IMG/VR virus record: IMGVR_UViG_3300045921_000730
Coordinates: 1 to 64,000 of that record
Strand: one strand, 5' to 3'
Length of the DNA stretch: 64,000 bases
Source: a virus
Both the position numbers and the translations under genes were made by a program. Positions within the stretch are counted from its first letter, which is position 1. The number at the start of each line of letters is the position of its first letter. The notes under the pieces were generated by a model, which was given only the letters and a program-made list of their open reading frames with translations, was not told the DNA's origin and did no database searches. Below, in pieces: positions 33,317 through 40,817 of the stretch.

Positions 33317-34114
33317 TCACTGCAGCTGCAAAGTTAAGCATTTTGCTCCACCGCCTGATTTTAAAAATTCAGTTAAAGGTACACGAATAACTTCATAATT
33401 TTTATAGTAAAGATGTGTTTCAAGTTGTTCCGACATGTTGTTAACAAAAATCGTATTTTCTACACACACCGCATTGCATGCAAACATCATTGCATCTTGC
33501 TGTGAAACAGCAATTGCTTTGTGTTGTAGAACTGAAGAAATTAAAAGGTTACTTTTTTCATCAAATGCTTCGGGATAATAAAGAACATCACCTCCTGAAA
33601 GAGGGCAAAAGCATGTGTCCAAGTGATAGAATTTAGGATTAATTAATTTTAGTTGGTGTAAATTTGGAAGATGCTGTTGCAAAATATCTGTGGCTTGTTT
33701 TGTGCCTCTAAAACCATAACCATACCAATATTGGTTTTGAGCATCTTTTAAACATTCGCCAGCACCTTCAAATAAGTCTGGAATGTCAATTACATTCCAT
33801 CCATTTTGTTTAAACCATTTCATAAAATATGGTTTTTCTTGTTTTCTTTCTTTATTAGCAAATTCTCCAAATAAAGCCACGTTGTTTTTAATATCACACA
33901 AAGCACCATTTGCTGTAAAAACCATATCAGGCAAATTTTTTATTGGGTCGATCAATTCAACAATTGCATATTTTTTGATAGTATTATAAAAATTTTCCCA
34001 TTGCTCAACAGCCAACTCATGACTTACATTGTGGATGTTCCCTTTCATCCAAGGGTTAATAACATAGTTAACATCGAAGTATTTGGGACGACACATTAAG
34101 AGTTTTGTTTTCAT
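33317..34114 (-). CDS. Amidinotransferase/DDAH-like enzyme
   Basis: 265 aa five-bladed propeller pattern of the guanidine-modifying superfamily: DMVFTANGAL, FEGAGECL, a His in YHLDTCFCPLSGGD, and the C-terminal nucleophile in SGGGAKCLTLQL. Closest in style to dimethylarginine dimethylaminohydrolases, which hydrolyse modified arginine, or to arginine deiminase-like enzymes. Unusual cargo for a phage. The substrate is inferred. Confidence 0.8.
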   Translation of the reverse strand: MKTKLLMCRPKYFDVNYVINPWMKGNIHNVSHELAVEQWENFYNTIKKYAIVELIDPIKNLPDMVFTANGALCDIKNNVALFGEFANKERKQEKPYFMKWFKQNGWNVIDIPDLFEGAGECLKDAQNQYWYGYGFRGTKQATDILQQHLPNLHQLKLINPKFYHLDTCFCPLSGGDVLYYPEAFDEKSNLLISSVLQHKAIAVSQQDAMMFACNAVCVENTIFVNNMSEQLETHLYYKNYEVIRVPLTEFLKSGGGAKCLTLQLQ

Positions 34115-34173
34115 ACGATTACCTCATGAGTTTGACATCTAATAGTTAATGTGTTTAATTTTTTTGGTAAAAA

Positions 34174-34197
34174 AAGAGGAGACATATGTCTCCTCTT
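34174..34197 (-). terminator. Rho-independent terminator
   Basis: Perfect 24-base palindrome aagaggagacat/atgtctcctctt, followed on the minus strand by seven Ts. Ends the transcript of the secreted-protein genes at 34269-35612. Confidence 0.85.
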
Positions 34198-34268
34198 ATT
34201 TAAGACTCTTTAGAAAACTGATGTTGTCTAAAGACTGTTAGTTTTTTGAGTTATTTATACAAAACCTA

Positions 34269-34877
34269 TTAATTGCTTGTCTTTACAGTCTTACCAAAAC
34301 CATCAACAACAGGCTTATTGACTACAACCTTTTGCATTTCGTCGTCACGTAGAGCGCATGGCTGTCCAACACGCTTGTAAGCAGCACGAACAACTTCGTT
34401 TTCACACATAACTTCCTTGGCTGCTGCTGTATCGCCAAACGTACGAAGTTCACGAGCGTTCAGACGGTTAACGCAATCGGTGTCCTTCCAAGTTGTGCCA
34501 GCTGAGAAACCAAAACCAACACCAGCACCGCCAATTGACGTTGAACCCATACACGTTTCAGTTAGAGTTGTTGTTAGGTTTGGAGCAACAACACCCGGTA
34601 CATTCTTGAGCTCATATCCGCCTTGATAACGAACAGTAGTTTCGGCTGGGTTGTTAATTGTTAGAGCTTGGTTGTTGCCTTGCAGCTGACCTTGAACGGT
34701 TGTGTTATTGGTGCTTGAAGAAACACCACTAACAGAAGAATTGCTATTAGCTTGTGTGCCAGAAGCAAAACCAGAATTGTTTTGCGTTTGAGCATAAGCT
34801 GGATTAACACCAGCAACCGTTACAACACCAACTAAAGTTGCTACTGCGCCTGCATAAAAAAGATCTAGAATTTTCAT
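34269..34877 (-). CDS. Secreted protein with signal peptide
   Basis: 202 aa. Signal peptide (AVATLVGVVTVAGVNPAYA), an Asn/Ser/Gln-rich linker, then a conserved region with four cysteines: TETCMGSTSIGGAGVGFGFSAG, DCVNRLNARELRTFG, MCENEVVRAAY, PCALRDDE. Similar proteins occur in other large phages. Shine-Dalgarno aggagaaat. Exported to the periplasm or virion surface; role unknown. Confidence 0.6.
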   Translation of the reverse strand: MKILDLFYAGAVATLVGVVTVAGVNPAYAQTQNNSGFASGTQANSNSSVSGVSSSTNNTTVQGQLQGNNQALTINNPAETTVRYQGGYELKNVPGVVAPNLTTTLTETCMGSTSIGGAGVGFGFSAGTTWKDTDCVNRLNARELRTFGDTAAAKEVMCENEVVRAAYKRVGQPCALRDDEMQKVVVNKPVVDGFGKTVKTSN

Positions 34878-34907
34878 TTTATTTCTCCTATAAAGTATTT
34901 AACAATG

Positions 34908-34931
34908 GGCAGGAGAAATATTTCTCCTGCC
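34908..34931. repeat. Perfect palindrome between two secreted-protein genes
   Basis: ggcaggagaaat/atttctcctgcc, 24 bases, in the 70-base gap between the genes at 34269 and 34950. On the minus strand no T-run follows, so it is more likely an mRNA-processing or stabilising hairpin than a terminator. Confidence 0.6.
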
Positions 34932-34949
34932 TTTTACTACAACACAAAA

Positions 34950-35612
34950 TTAGTGACCAATCTTACCCTTAGCAAAGGCACTACCTTGTTGGGTGCCAAC
35001 GCCAAAACCAGATACAATATCACCAGGAGCAGTAGTTACACCCCAGTTGTTAACATGTGAAAACCCGTTGCTCGTTGCGGATGAAGTAGTGGACTTAGAT
35101 GGGGAAAGTGTATTCTTATAGTTGGAGTATGAATTATTCTCAGCTATACCGTAGCTGCCAGACACGGCATTGCCTGTGCCTATTACACCAGCACCACTCC
35201 CGGTGTTAACACCAACAAGAGACGTGTTATCAATTTTGCCACCATAATGTTCACCGTTTGTGTCAGTTACTGTGATTGAACCATTACCGGTTTGTTGACC
35301 AAAAGCACCAGCCCCGCCTTGTCCAATACCATTGGCCCAAGTAGTGGTGCTACCATTTGTATAGGCATATGTTGAACCACTGCCCTCATAATTACCAGCG
35401 TTGGCACTACCACCCACACCGGTTGTGTTCAATGCGGAACCACCGACGGAATGTGTACTGAAATCAACACCAGAACCAGAAATGTTTGATACGGAAAAAG
35501 AGCCTACAGAAACAGTTGCTGATGAAGTTACAGCAGCATTATAAGATGGACCTGTTGCCATTGCGGCACCAGCAAAACCAGAAATTACAACAGCAAGAAT
35601 CGTTTTATTCAT
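34950..35612 (-). CDS. Gly/Ser/Thr-rich secreted protein
   Basis: 220 aa. Signal peptide (MNKTILAVVISGFAGAAMA) and a low-complexity beta-type body (SVSNISGSGVDFSTHSVGGS, GIGQGGAGAFGQQTGNGSI) resembling adhesin passenger or curlin-like repeats. Upstream lies the family B unit with its sigma70-type promoter, about 250 bases before the start. Possibly a surface fibre or biofilm-like factor made during infection. Confidence 0.55.
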   Translation of the reverse strand: MNKTILAVVISGFAGAAMATGPSYNAAVTSSATVSVGSFSVSNISGSGVDFSTHSVGGSALNTTGVGGSANAGNYEGSGSTYAYTNGSTTTWANGIGQGGAGAFGQQTGNGSITVTDTNGEHYGGKIDNTSLVGVNTGSGAGVIGTGNAVSGSYGIAENNSYSNYKNTLSPSKSTTSSATSNGFSHVNNWGVTTAPGDIVSGFGVGTQQGSAFAKGKIGH

Positions 35613-35690
35613 ATTTTTTTCCTTTCAAAAAAGTTAAATTACTTATTCGTTCATTACTGAACTTGACAACAACTTACCACAGATCAAAAC

Positions 35691-35891
35691 TGGACTACTG
35701 CTTGTTCTTAAGAAGAAGCAGAGGTCACCTAATGACAACCGTGATTCCTGCTTCATCGTGGCATCTACTTCAGCCACTCCACAGGCGTAGATTCGGCCAG
35801 TCCCCAACCTATATATTTTATTTTTTTGTACTCATTTGTTGCAAAATGGGTTCTTAATTAAAATTATAACAGACTTTCATCCACTTGTCAA
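35691..35891 (-). mobile_element. Family B unit, copy 1: promoter + tnpB 3' remnant + right-end hairpin
   Basis: Minus orientation. A consensus promoter TTGACA (35891-35886), 17 bases, TATAAT (35868-35863) leads into a stretch whose translation (RIYACGVAEVDATMKQESRL) is a typical TnpB C-terminus. It is closed by the right-end hairpin. About 80% alike to 40355-40551 by eye. It fills most of the 367-base gap upstream of the 34950-35612 gene and provides that gene's most evident promoter. May encode an omega-RNA. Confidence 0.7.
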
Positions 35892-35979
35892 CAACAACTT
35901 GTCAATTTTTAATTATTCTTAACAAAAACTTACTTTCTGAGCCGAATTCCTTACAACAGAACTCGTATTTTCACAGACA

Positions 35980-36207
35980 TTAAATCCTTTGAACTACCGC
36001 TTGTCTAAAGAACAAGTAGCTTTCTTTGGTAGTATTTGTAAATTCATTAAGGTCAAAATCTGTTTTTTCAGACACACGAACTCGAACATTGTTCGTTTTA
36101 TTGACAAGATACCCCTGTCGAATTTCTTCAACAGACAAAGAATGTTTTGTAATAAAACGATAATATTTTGATTTTACAAGGAATTTTCGTTCAATTTCTA
36201 CGCCCAT
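35980..36207 (-). pseudogene. Truncated CYTH-domain gene
   Basis: Begins MGVEIERKFLVKSKYY, the hallmark of CYTH (adenylate cyclase/thiamine triphosphatase) domains, and continues to NNVRVRV, then runs into a right-end scar (35991-36020) and stops. Only about 75 of the usual ~150 residues remain and the catalytic C-terminal strands are missing. Directly downstream of a TnpB gene, so element activity probably removed the rest. Confidence 0.65.
35991..36020 (-). repeat. Right-end scar inside the CYTH remnant
   Basis: On the minus strand ttgttctttagacaagcggtagttc, preceded by ctac. Same scar as at 24141-24171 in the other orientation. Confidence 0.6.
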
Positions 36208-36247
36208 ATTGTATTTGTTTTTCTGTGAAAGACGATAAATAGTATAA

Positions 36248-37477
36248 TTATGTCGTTTTATAAAAATCAATAAAACTAACTAAACGCTTCAACGAGGATG
36301 CCTTAGGCATTTCTACCTTTGGTCTTAATTCCTCTCGACGTCTGTAATCGGCTAATTCGTCCGATGTAAATCCATAAAGATCGTCAAGACCTTTAAGTAA
36401 AATGTTCATTGCAGCATTCAAGTCTCGATCATGTAATGAACCACAAGACGGGCAGGTCCATTCTCTTACCGAGAGTTCCATGCTAGCCATCTTGTGACCA
36501 CAACATGAGCAAAGTTTTGAACTCGGATAGAAGGTGTCAATCTGTTGAAATGACCGACCATACCAGTTGCTCTTGTATGCAACCATAGACACAAAGGATG
36601 ACCAAGAAACATCTTGTATGGACTTAGCCAATCTGCGGTTCTTTACCATGCCCTTAACGTTCAGCTTTTCCATGCAAATGGTATCGTAGTTGTTCACTAA
36701 CCAAGTAGATAGATTATGGTAGAACCAGTTTCGTTGATTGGTTATTTTTTGATGGTTTTTAGCAACCTTGATTCTTTGCTTATTCCAACGATTTGACCCT
36801 TTAACCTTACGACTTAAATGCTGCTGTGCTCTTTTAAGTTTAGATTGGCTTTCTCTAAACCACCTTGGGTTTGAAATCTTCAGGCCATTACTCATGACTA
36901 TCAAGTCTTTCAACCCGAGATCAATACCGATAGAGCGACCGGTATTTGGTTTCAATTCTAGCTCTTCTTCAACTAGAACTGAAACAAAATACTGACCAGA
37001 AGGATTTCTTGAAATTGTCACTGATTTAGGGGCGCCATTGAATTTCCGATCAACCACCATCTTCATTGGAGACATTTTCGTGAGTTTGATTGTTCCAGCA
37101 TCTAAATCAAATGCCTTCATTCCACCCAATGATGCAGCAGGGATCCTAAACGAATCACGTGATTTCCCTTTGCATTTGAACTTCATCCGCCCAAGTTTAA
37201 CGGCTCGTTTCTTGTTGAAGAATTGCTTTTTGGTCTCATCAAAGTCCATTCGCCTTTGTTGCAAAGCATAACTGATGACTTCTTTTAGCCAAGGATATCT
37301 AGGATCGTCTTTCAAGGTCTTTTCAGTGACTGTTTGAGTTGGACCATCCTTAGACCAAGAATTAAAGTTGGCTACCAGTTGATTCCAGACGAATCGGACG
37401 CAACCAAAGTTCTGCAACAAGAATTGCTCTTGCTCTTTTGTTGGATACAGTCGGTATTTGTAAGCTCTTAGAATCAT
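36248..37477 (-). CDS. tnpB: TnpB nuclease (IS605/IS607 OrfB), copy 1
   Basis: 409 aa from the ATG at 37477 (MILRAYKYRLYPTKEQ); a longer in-frame start adds 28 residues foreign to the family. Catalytic RuvC residues are intact: SIGIDLGLKDLIVMS, ICMEKLNVKGM and HDRDLNAAMN; the zinc ribbon is CSCCGH...CPSCGS. Closest to the copy at 48470-49711. In known TnpBs the protein uses an omega-RNA from its own 3' end to cut target DNA. No clear left or right ends of the TTYAT/tagttca type were found here. Confidence 0.9.
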   Translation of the reverse strand: MILRAYKYRLYPTKEQEQFLLQNFGCVRFVWNQLVANFNSWSKDGPTQTVTEKTLKDDPRYPWLKEVISYALQQRRMDFDETKKQFFNKKRAVKLGRMKFKCKGKSRDSFRIPAASLGGMKAFDLDAGTIKLTKMSPMKMVVDRKFNGAPKSVTISRNPSGQYFVSVLVEEELELKPNTGRSIGIDLGLKDLIVMSNGLKISNPRWFRESQSKLKRAQQHLSRKVKGSNRWNKQRIKVAKNHQKITNQRNWFYHNLSTWLVNNYDTICMEKLNVKGMVKNRRLAKSIQDVSWSSFVSMVAYKSNWYGRSFQQIDTFYPSSKLCSCCGHKMASMELSVREWTCPSCGSLHDRDLNAAMNILLKGLDDLYGFTSDELADYRRREELRPKVEMPKASSLKRLVSFIDFYKTT

Positions 37478-37681
37478 TGAACCTGTATAAATAAAATCGT
37501 ATGGGACAGCCCAGTCACCTGTAGCTGAGGTTGGAGTTCCTGCTAAGAACTTCCTAACCATACATCTATTTATGCAAAAAGATATTTGGTCATCGCTTCT
37601 ATATAATTTTTACAGGAATTTTATAGTTGTTGATTGAAATGGAAATTTACATACAATATTGATACTTTAAGGAAGACAACG

Positions 37682-37873
37682 ATGAACATCAAACCTGAAA
37701 ACGAAACAGCCACACCAACACTTTCCCTAATCCAAAAATTACTTTCTTGGGTTGATAAGCCTTGGAAAGTTCTTGGGTTAATTATGATTGTTGTAGTTGT
37801 CGTTGGAACATATATTGTGTGGGAAAGCAGAGAAAAATTTGTTGACGCTATAATCGAAGTTATTAAAAATTAA
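37682..37873 (+). CDS. Small single-pass membrane protein
   Basis: Start at the ATG 37682 (Shine-Dalgarno taaggaagac). 63 aa, N-terminal soluble, one transmembrane segment (VLGLIMIVVVVVGTYIVW) and a charged tail. Type and size fit a phage holin or accessory membrane peptide, unproven. Confidence 0.5.
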   Translation: MNIKPENETATPTLSLIQKLLSWVDKPWKVLGLIMIVVVVVGTYIVWESREKFVDAIIEVIKN

Positions 37874-37952
37874 GTTAAAATTTTCAAAAAAAGATGAATT
37901 AAACAAGCACATACAGACAAATTAATACTTCTGTGATTTGTCGTAAGCAGAA

Positions 37953-37984
37953 AAAAAGAGCAGAATTAATTCTGCTCTTTTTTC
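37953..37984. terminator. Bidirectional terminator
   Basis: Stem aaaagagcagaatt/aattctgctctttt with A-run before and T-run after, between convergent genes ending at 37873 and 38006. Works in both directions. Confidence 0.85.
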
Positions 37985-38005
37985 ATTGGGTAAAATAACT
38001 TCAGC

Positions 38006-38188
38006 TTAGATTAGGGTAGAAGCCTTATAGCCATGGCTCTTCCAAAAAACACGGATCTTACCATTGCGTGCTACTTCTTGATCACGAATTGTAACAATCG
38101 ATTCAGTCTTACGAATCTTTGTTTGACCAAGAACACGAACACGAGCACCTGCCGGAATTGTAATTTGCTTGCCAATATAGTTCTTCAT
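38006..38188 (-). CDS. Small basic phage protein
   Basis: 60 aa with a beta-barrel-like pattern (ITIPAGARVRVLG, IRVFWKSHGYKAST), as in short conserved phage proteins of unknown function. Has a consensus-like promoter at 38236-38264. Confidence 0.55.
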   Translation of the reverse strand: MKNYIGKQITIPAGARVRVLGQTKIRKTESIVTIRDQEVARNGKIRVFWKSHGYKASTLI

Positions 38189-38235
38189 AATTTATTTCTC
38201 CTTATGTCTAATGTGTCATATATATGACACGACAA

Positions 38236-38264
38236 ATTATATTACAGTTACATTTAAAAATCAA
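38236..38264 (-). promoter_or_regulatory. Sigma70-type promoter
   Basis: Minus strand TTGATT (38264-38259), 17-base spacer, TATAAT (38241-38236). Confidence 0.65.
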
Positions 38265-38471
38265 CTACTCTGGTTTGTACACAAATACAGTTGTACAATA
38301 CACATACCCATTTTCCACCCTTGTGCAGTGGCTAGACATTGGTGTTGAAGTTCCAACAAGATTTTGTGCTGCTTGAATGTTTTGTTGCTTCAAATCTCTA
38401 TCGCTAACTCCAACATCAAATTTACAACCGCTTAGTACCAACGCAATTGAACCCAAAATTAATCTTTTCAT
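38265..38471 (-). CDS. Small lipoprotein
   Basis: 68 aa. Lipobox LSGC (MKRLILGSIALVLSGC); after the anchor a short soluble part with two more cysteines (HCTRVENGYVYCTT). Outer-membrane or periplasmic location predicted. Function unknown; lipoproteins of this type in phages often mediate superinfection exclusion (inference). Confidence 0.6.
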   Translation of the reverse strand: MKRLILGSIALVLSGCKFDVGVSDRDLKQQNIQAAQNLVGTSTPMSSHCTRVENGYVYCTTVFVYKPE

Positions 38472-38486
38472 ATAATTACCACATTA

Positions 38487-38520
38487 AAACCTGATGTTGT
38501 TTAGACATGAGGATGAATTG
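38487..38520 (+). repeat. Solo left-end hairpin of a TnpB element
   Basis: aaacctgatgttgtttagacatgaggatgaattg matches the left ends at 50039 and 61688, and TTCAT precedes it by 16 bases. TTCAT here is the reversed ATGAA start of the lipoprotein gene. No tnpB follows. Confidence 0.6.
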
Positions 38521-38568
38521 TGGATTCCTCCTTTCTTCAATATATTCACACAAAAAATACCAACTTCT

Positions 38569-38779
38569 ATGAACTACCACGCAGTTAAAGACGACACGGT
38601 TTCCGAACTTATCGACCCAGCTAACATCACTGGTGCCTCCTTCGGTTTTTGTTTAATGTCCGACTGCGTCCCACAACCAGACATTATCATTTATAATCAT
38701 AAACCAATTAGATACCATTGTGTTGATTCGTCCATATGACTGAAGATCATGTGGTTTTCTCAACCTTAAAGACAATAAA
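38569..38779 (-). mobile_element. Mini-element family A, copy 2
   Basis: Divergent copy (about 85% like copy 1 by eye). Right-end stem ACCGTG/CGTGGT is kept by two G-U pairs. Left end preceded by TTTTAT. Promoter-like TATAAATG instead of CATAAATA. Lies 98 bases upstream of the lipoprotein gene, same orientation. Confidence 0.75.
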
Positions 38780-38803
38780 ACTTCTATTTTTTTATTAGGG
38801 TTT

Positions 38804-39226
38804 TTATTCCTCTTTAAATTGTTCACAGATAGGATCTAACCACCCGCTTAACGTATCTTTATTCAATGCTAACATGAGCCGTTGTCCTTCATTGAGTGGT
38901 ATCTCGTCTTTAAACAAGTTAAAATAATCTCTGCATAAAATTTCTTGTTTTTCAACATCAAGATCATTTATGTCTACATAGCCATCGTTATCGTTTTCTT
39001 CTTCTCCGCTTTCGTTTATGAGATAACTAACGTAACGTTCTACCCAGAGTGTCGTTAAAGCATGGTCAAGATTAATAATTGCGTCTTTGTATTCTTTGCT
39101 AGTGTTCTTTAATTCTTCTACTTCTTCTAGCTGTTGAACTTGTTGATATGCAAAATAGCTGATAGAAACGGGCACAACAATGAATAGTACGCCAAGAGTC
39201 GTTAAAGCTATTTTACGAATGTTCAT
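38804..39226 (-). CDS. Membrane-anchored protein
   Basis: 140 aa. One N-terminal transmembrane segment (TTLGVLFIVVPVSISYFAY) followed by a helical, acidic periplasmic part (EEENDNDGYVDINDLD, an EF-hand-like acidic run). No family recognised. Confidence 0.5.
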   Translation of the reverse strand: MNIRKIALTTLGVLFIVVPVSISYFAYQQVQQLEEVEELKNTSKEYKDAIINLDHALTTLWVERYVSYLINESGEEENDNDGYVDINDLDVEKQEILCRDYFNLFKDEIPLNEGQRLMLALNKDTLSGWLDPICEQFKEE

Positions 39227-39355
39227 TTTATTACTCCTTTTTCCAGTTACATAATCTATGTATTAAAAAATAGGTATGGGGAATCAATAATCAACGAATA
39301 GGTAATTTAACTTTTTTGTTGTGCCTATAATTTGAATTTATAATGTTTGAACTTG

Positions 39356-40279
39356 TTAAAATTTTCTTCCAAAGCCAATCATGAACAAATCTTGATCTCT
39401 GTTATAAAACGACGTAATTCTTGTAAATGTTCCACCAACAAAATAATCACCAAAATCTCTAACTATTCTGATAGAACCAGCCATCATTAGTTTTATTTGT
39501 TCAGTTGATCTTTTGTTATCAACAGCAAGATAAGGACCAATACCACCACTCAGTGTCCACTGTTCTGATGGCTTATAATCATACCAACCCTGAAAATACA
39601 TTCCAGTTCTATCAACAAGACCGGTATTACCTTCATAAAGTAAACCACCACCAAATGAAATGCGAGAAATGTTATACTGTTGTTTGATGTCTAACATCAC
39701 TGGTGTGGCATTTTTTTGTGTACCAATTTGTGTTGTACGAGAAGAACCTGACCAAACGCTCAAATATACTTTATCGAATACTTTTTCAGAATTGTTTACA
39801 GAATTATTCCAATCTTTACCAATACCAAACAATACACTATTTGAATTTGTGGTTGTCATTAAAATATTATTGTATTGAGCACGAAGATACCATCCATCTT
39901 GTAAATAATACTTAAGCGTTGCTGATGAAATTAAACCAACGTGGAAATCATTTAAACGATTTTCGTTTTGAAGTGTATTGTTGTTACTAATATATGGACC
40001 AGTACCAACTTGGTAATAAAGTGAATTCGTAATTTTGTCAGTATACCAGCCTTGTACAGCAAAGCCGTCCCTGTGATTATTTTCGCTGTGACCTTCGTTT
40101 AAGTAAGAAAACCCCACACCAAATTTATTGTTGATTTGTGAAATAAATCCGCTTTGTAATGTCCAAGTCGTATTAGGAGCATCAGCATTTTGTAAAGCAC
40201 CGCCTTGAAAATATACTTCACCACCATTAGCAAACGCTGTTGAACAAAACAATAATGGAAAAAGAGTTATGTATTTCAT
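39356..40279 (-). CDS. Outer-membrane beta-barrel protein
   Basis: 307 aa. Signal peptide (MKYITLFPLLFCSTAFA), alternating amphipathic strands throughout and a C-terminal phenylalanine (MIGFGRKF), the insertion signal of outer-membrane proteins. The protein appears internally duplicated: FGVGFSYLNEG...GWYTDK...GTGPYIS and FGGGLLYEGN...GWYDYK...GIGPYLA. A phage gene for a host outer-membrane barrel is unusual; receptor masking or envelope change are possible. Its leader contains family B copy 2. Confidence 0.7.
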   Translation of the reverse strand: MKYITLFPLLFCSTAFANGGEVYFQGGALQNADAPNTTWTLQSGFISQINNKFGVGFSYLNEGHSENNHRDGFAVQGWYTDKITNSLYYQVGTGPYISNNNTLQNENRLNDFHVGLISSATLKYYLQDGWYLRAQYNNILMTTTNSNSVLFGIGKDWNNSVNNSEKVFDKVYLSVWSGSSRTTQIGTQKNATPVMLDIKQQYNISRISFGGGLLYEGNTGLVDRTGMYFQGWYDYKPSEQWTLSGGIGPYLAVDNKRSTEQIKLMMAGSIRIVRDFGDYFVGGTFTRITSFYNRDQDLFMIGFGRKF

Positions 40280-40295
40280 GCACTTTCCTTTGATG

Positions 40296-40344
40296 TGGTG
40301 CTCTGTAGAGGAATCAAACCTCTGTAAGCTGTTTACGAAATAGC
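40296..40344 (-). pseudogene. 3' fragment of a tRNA gene, Thr(CGT)-like
   Basis: Minus strand: anticodon arm GCTAT TTCGTAA ACAGC (anticodon CGT), T arm AGAGG TTTGATT CCTCT, acceptor 3' strand ACAGAGC, A, CCA. The acceptor 5' strand and a proper D arm are missing. In their place the family B right end (tagttcag) ends nine bases upstream. A tRNA gene was therefore cut or replaced by the element. Confidence 0.65.
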
Positions 40345-40354
40345 TATAATACTA

Positions 40355-40551
40355 CTGAACTACCACTTGTTCTTAAGAACAACTGGGGTCACCCAACGGT
40401 AACCTTGATTCCTGTTTCATTGTGGCATTTATTTCAGCCACTCTACAGGAGTAAATTCGGCCAGTTCCCAACCTATATGTTTTATTTGTTTCCATTTGTT
40501 GCAAAACGTGTTCCTAATTAAAATAATAACACACTTTCATCCACATGTCAA
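40355..40551 (-). mobile_element. Family B unit, copy 2
   Basis: Same unit as 35691-35891: promoter TTGACA (40551-40546), 17 bases, TATTAT; TnpB-C-terminus-like frame (MKQESRLPLGD... ending in TAA in the hairpin), right end ttgttcttaagaacaagtggtagttcag. It fills most of the gap upstream of the beta-barrel gene. The -10 is about 245 bases before the barrel gene start, as in copy 1. Confidence 0.7.
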
Positions 40552-40580
40552 CAAGTAGGATTTGTGTGGATAGTACTAAG

Positions 40581-40796
40581 TTACTGTTGAGGAAACTCTT
40601 CTAACGTACCAATCGATCGTAGTTTTGCAGGAATATCAGTACCATCAATCATGACAAGTTTTCCGTCAACCTCACCCGCCATGTATTTACCGCCACCAAC
40701 AGCACGACCATTAAAAAGAACCGGTTTTACAACTTTGCCGTTTAGTTTACGAAGACGACCGTGTACTTTATCACTTGAAGATTTTGGTGCTGCCAT
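40581..40796 (-). CDS. Small conserved phage protein
   Basis: 71 aa, Shine-Dalgarno aaaggagaaa. Begins MAAPKSSSDKVHGRLRKLN; contains GRAVGGGKYMAGEVDGKLVM. Beta-rich, basic N-terminus; function unknown. A TnpB element ends 16 bases upstream of its start. Confidence 0.55.
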   Translation of the reverse strand: MAAPKSSSDKVHGRLRKLNGKVVKPVLFNGRAVGGGKYMAGEVDGKLVMIDGTDIPAKLRSIGTLEEFPQQ

Positions 40797-40817
40797 GTGT
40801 TTCTCCTTTGATATAAA

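Noticed and set aside
34908-34931. Palindrome as a minus-strand terminator
   Set aside because: No T-run follows on the minus strand; the short T4 is on the plus side where no gene ends.
37486-37493. TATAAATA on the plus strand as a late promoter
   Set aside because: No plus gene lies close downstream with a matching leader; the nearest start is about 190 bases away and has its own upstream region.
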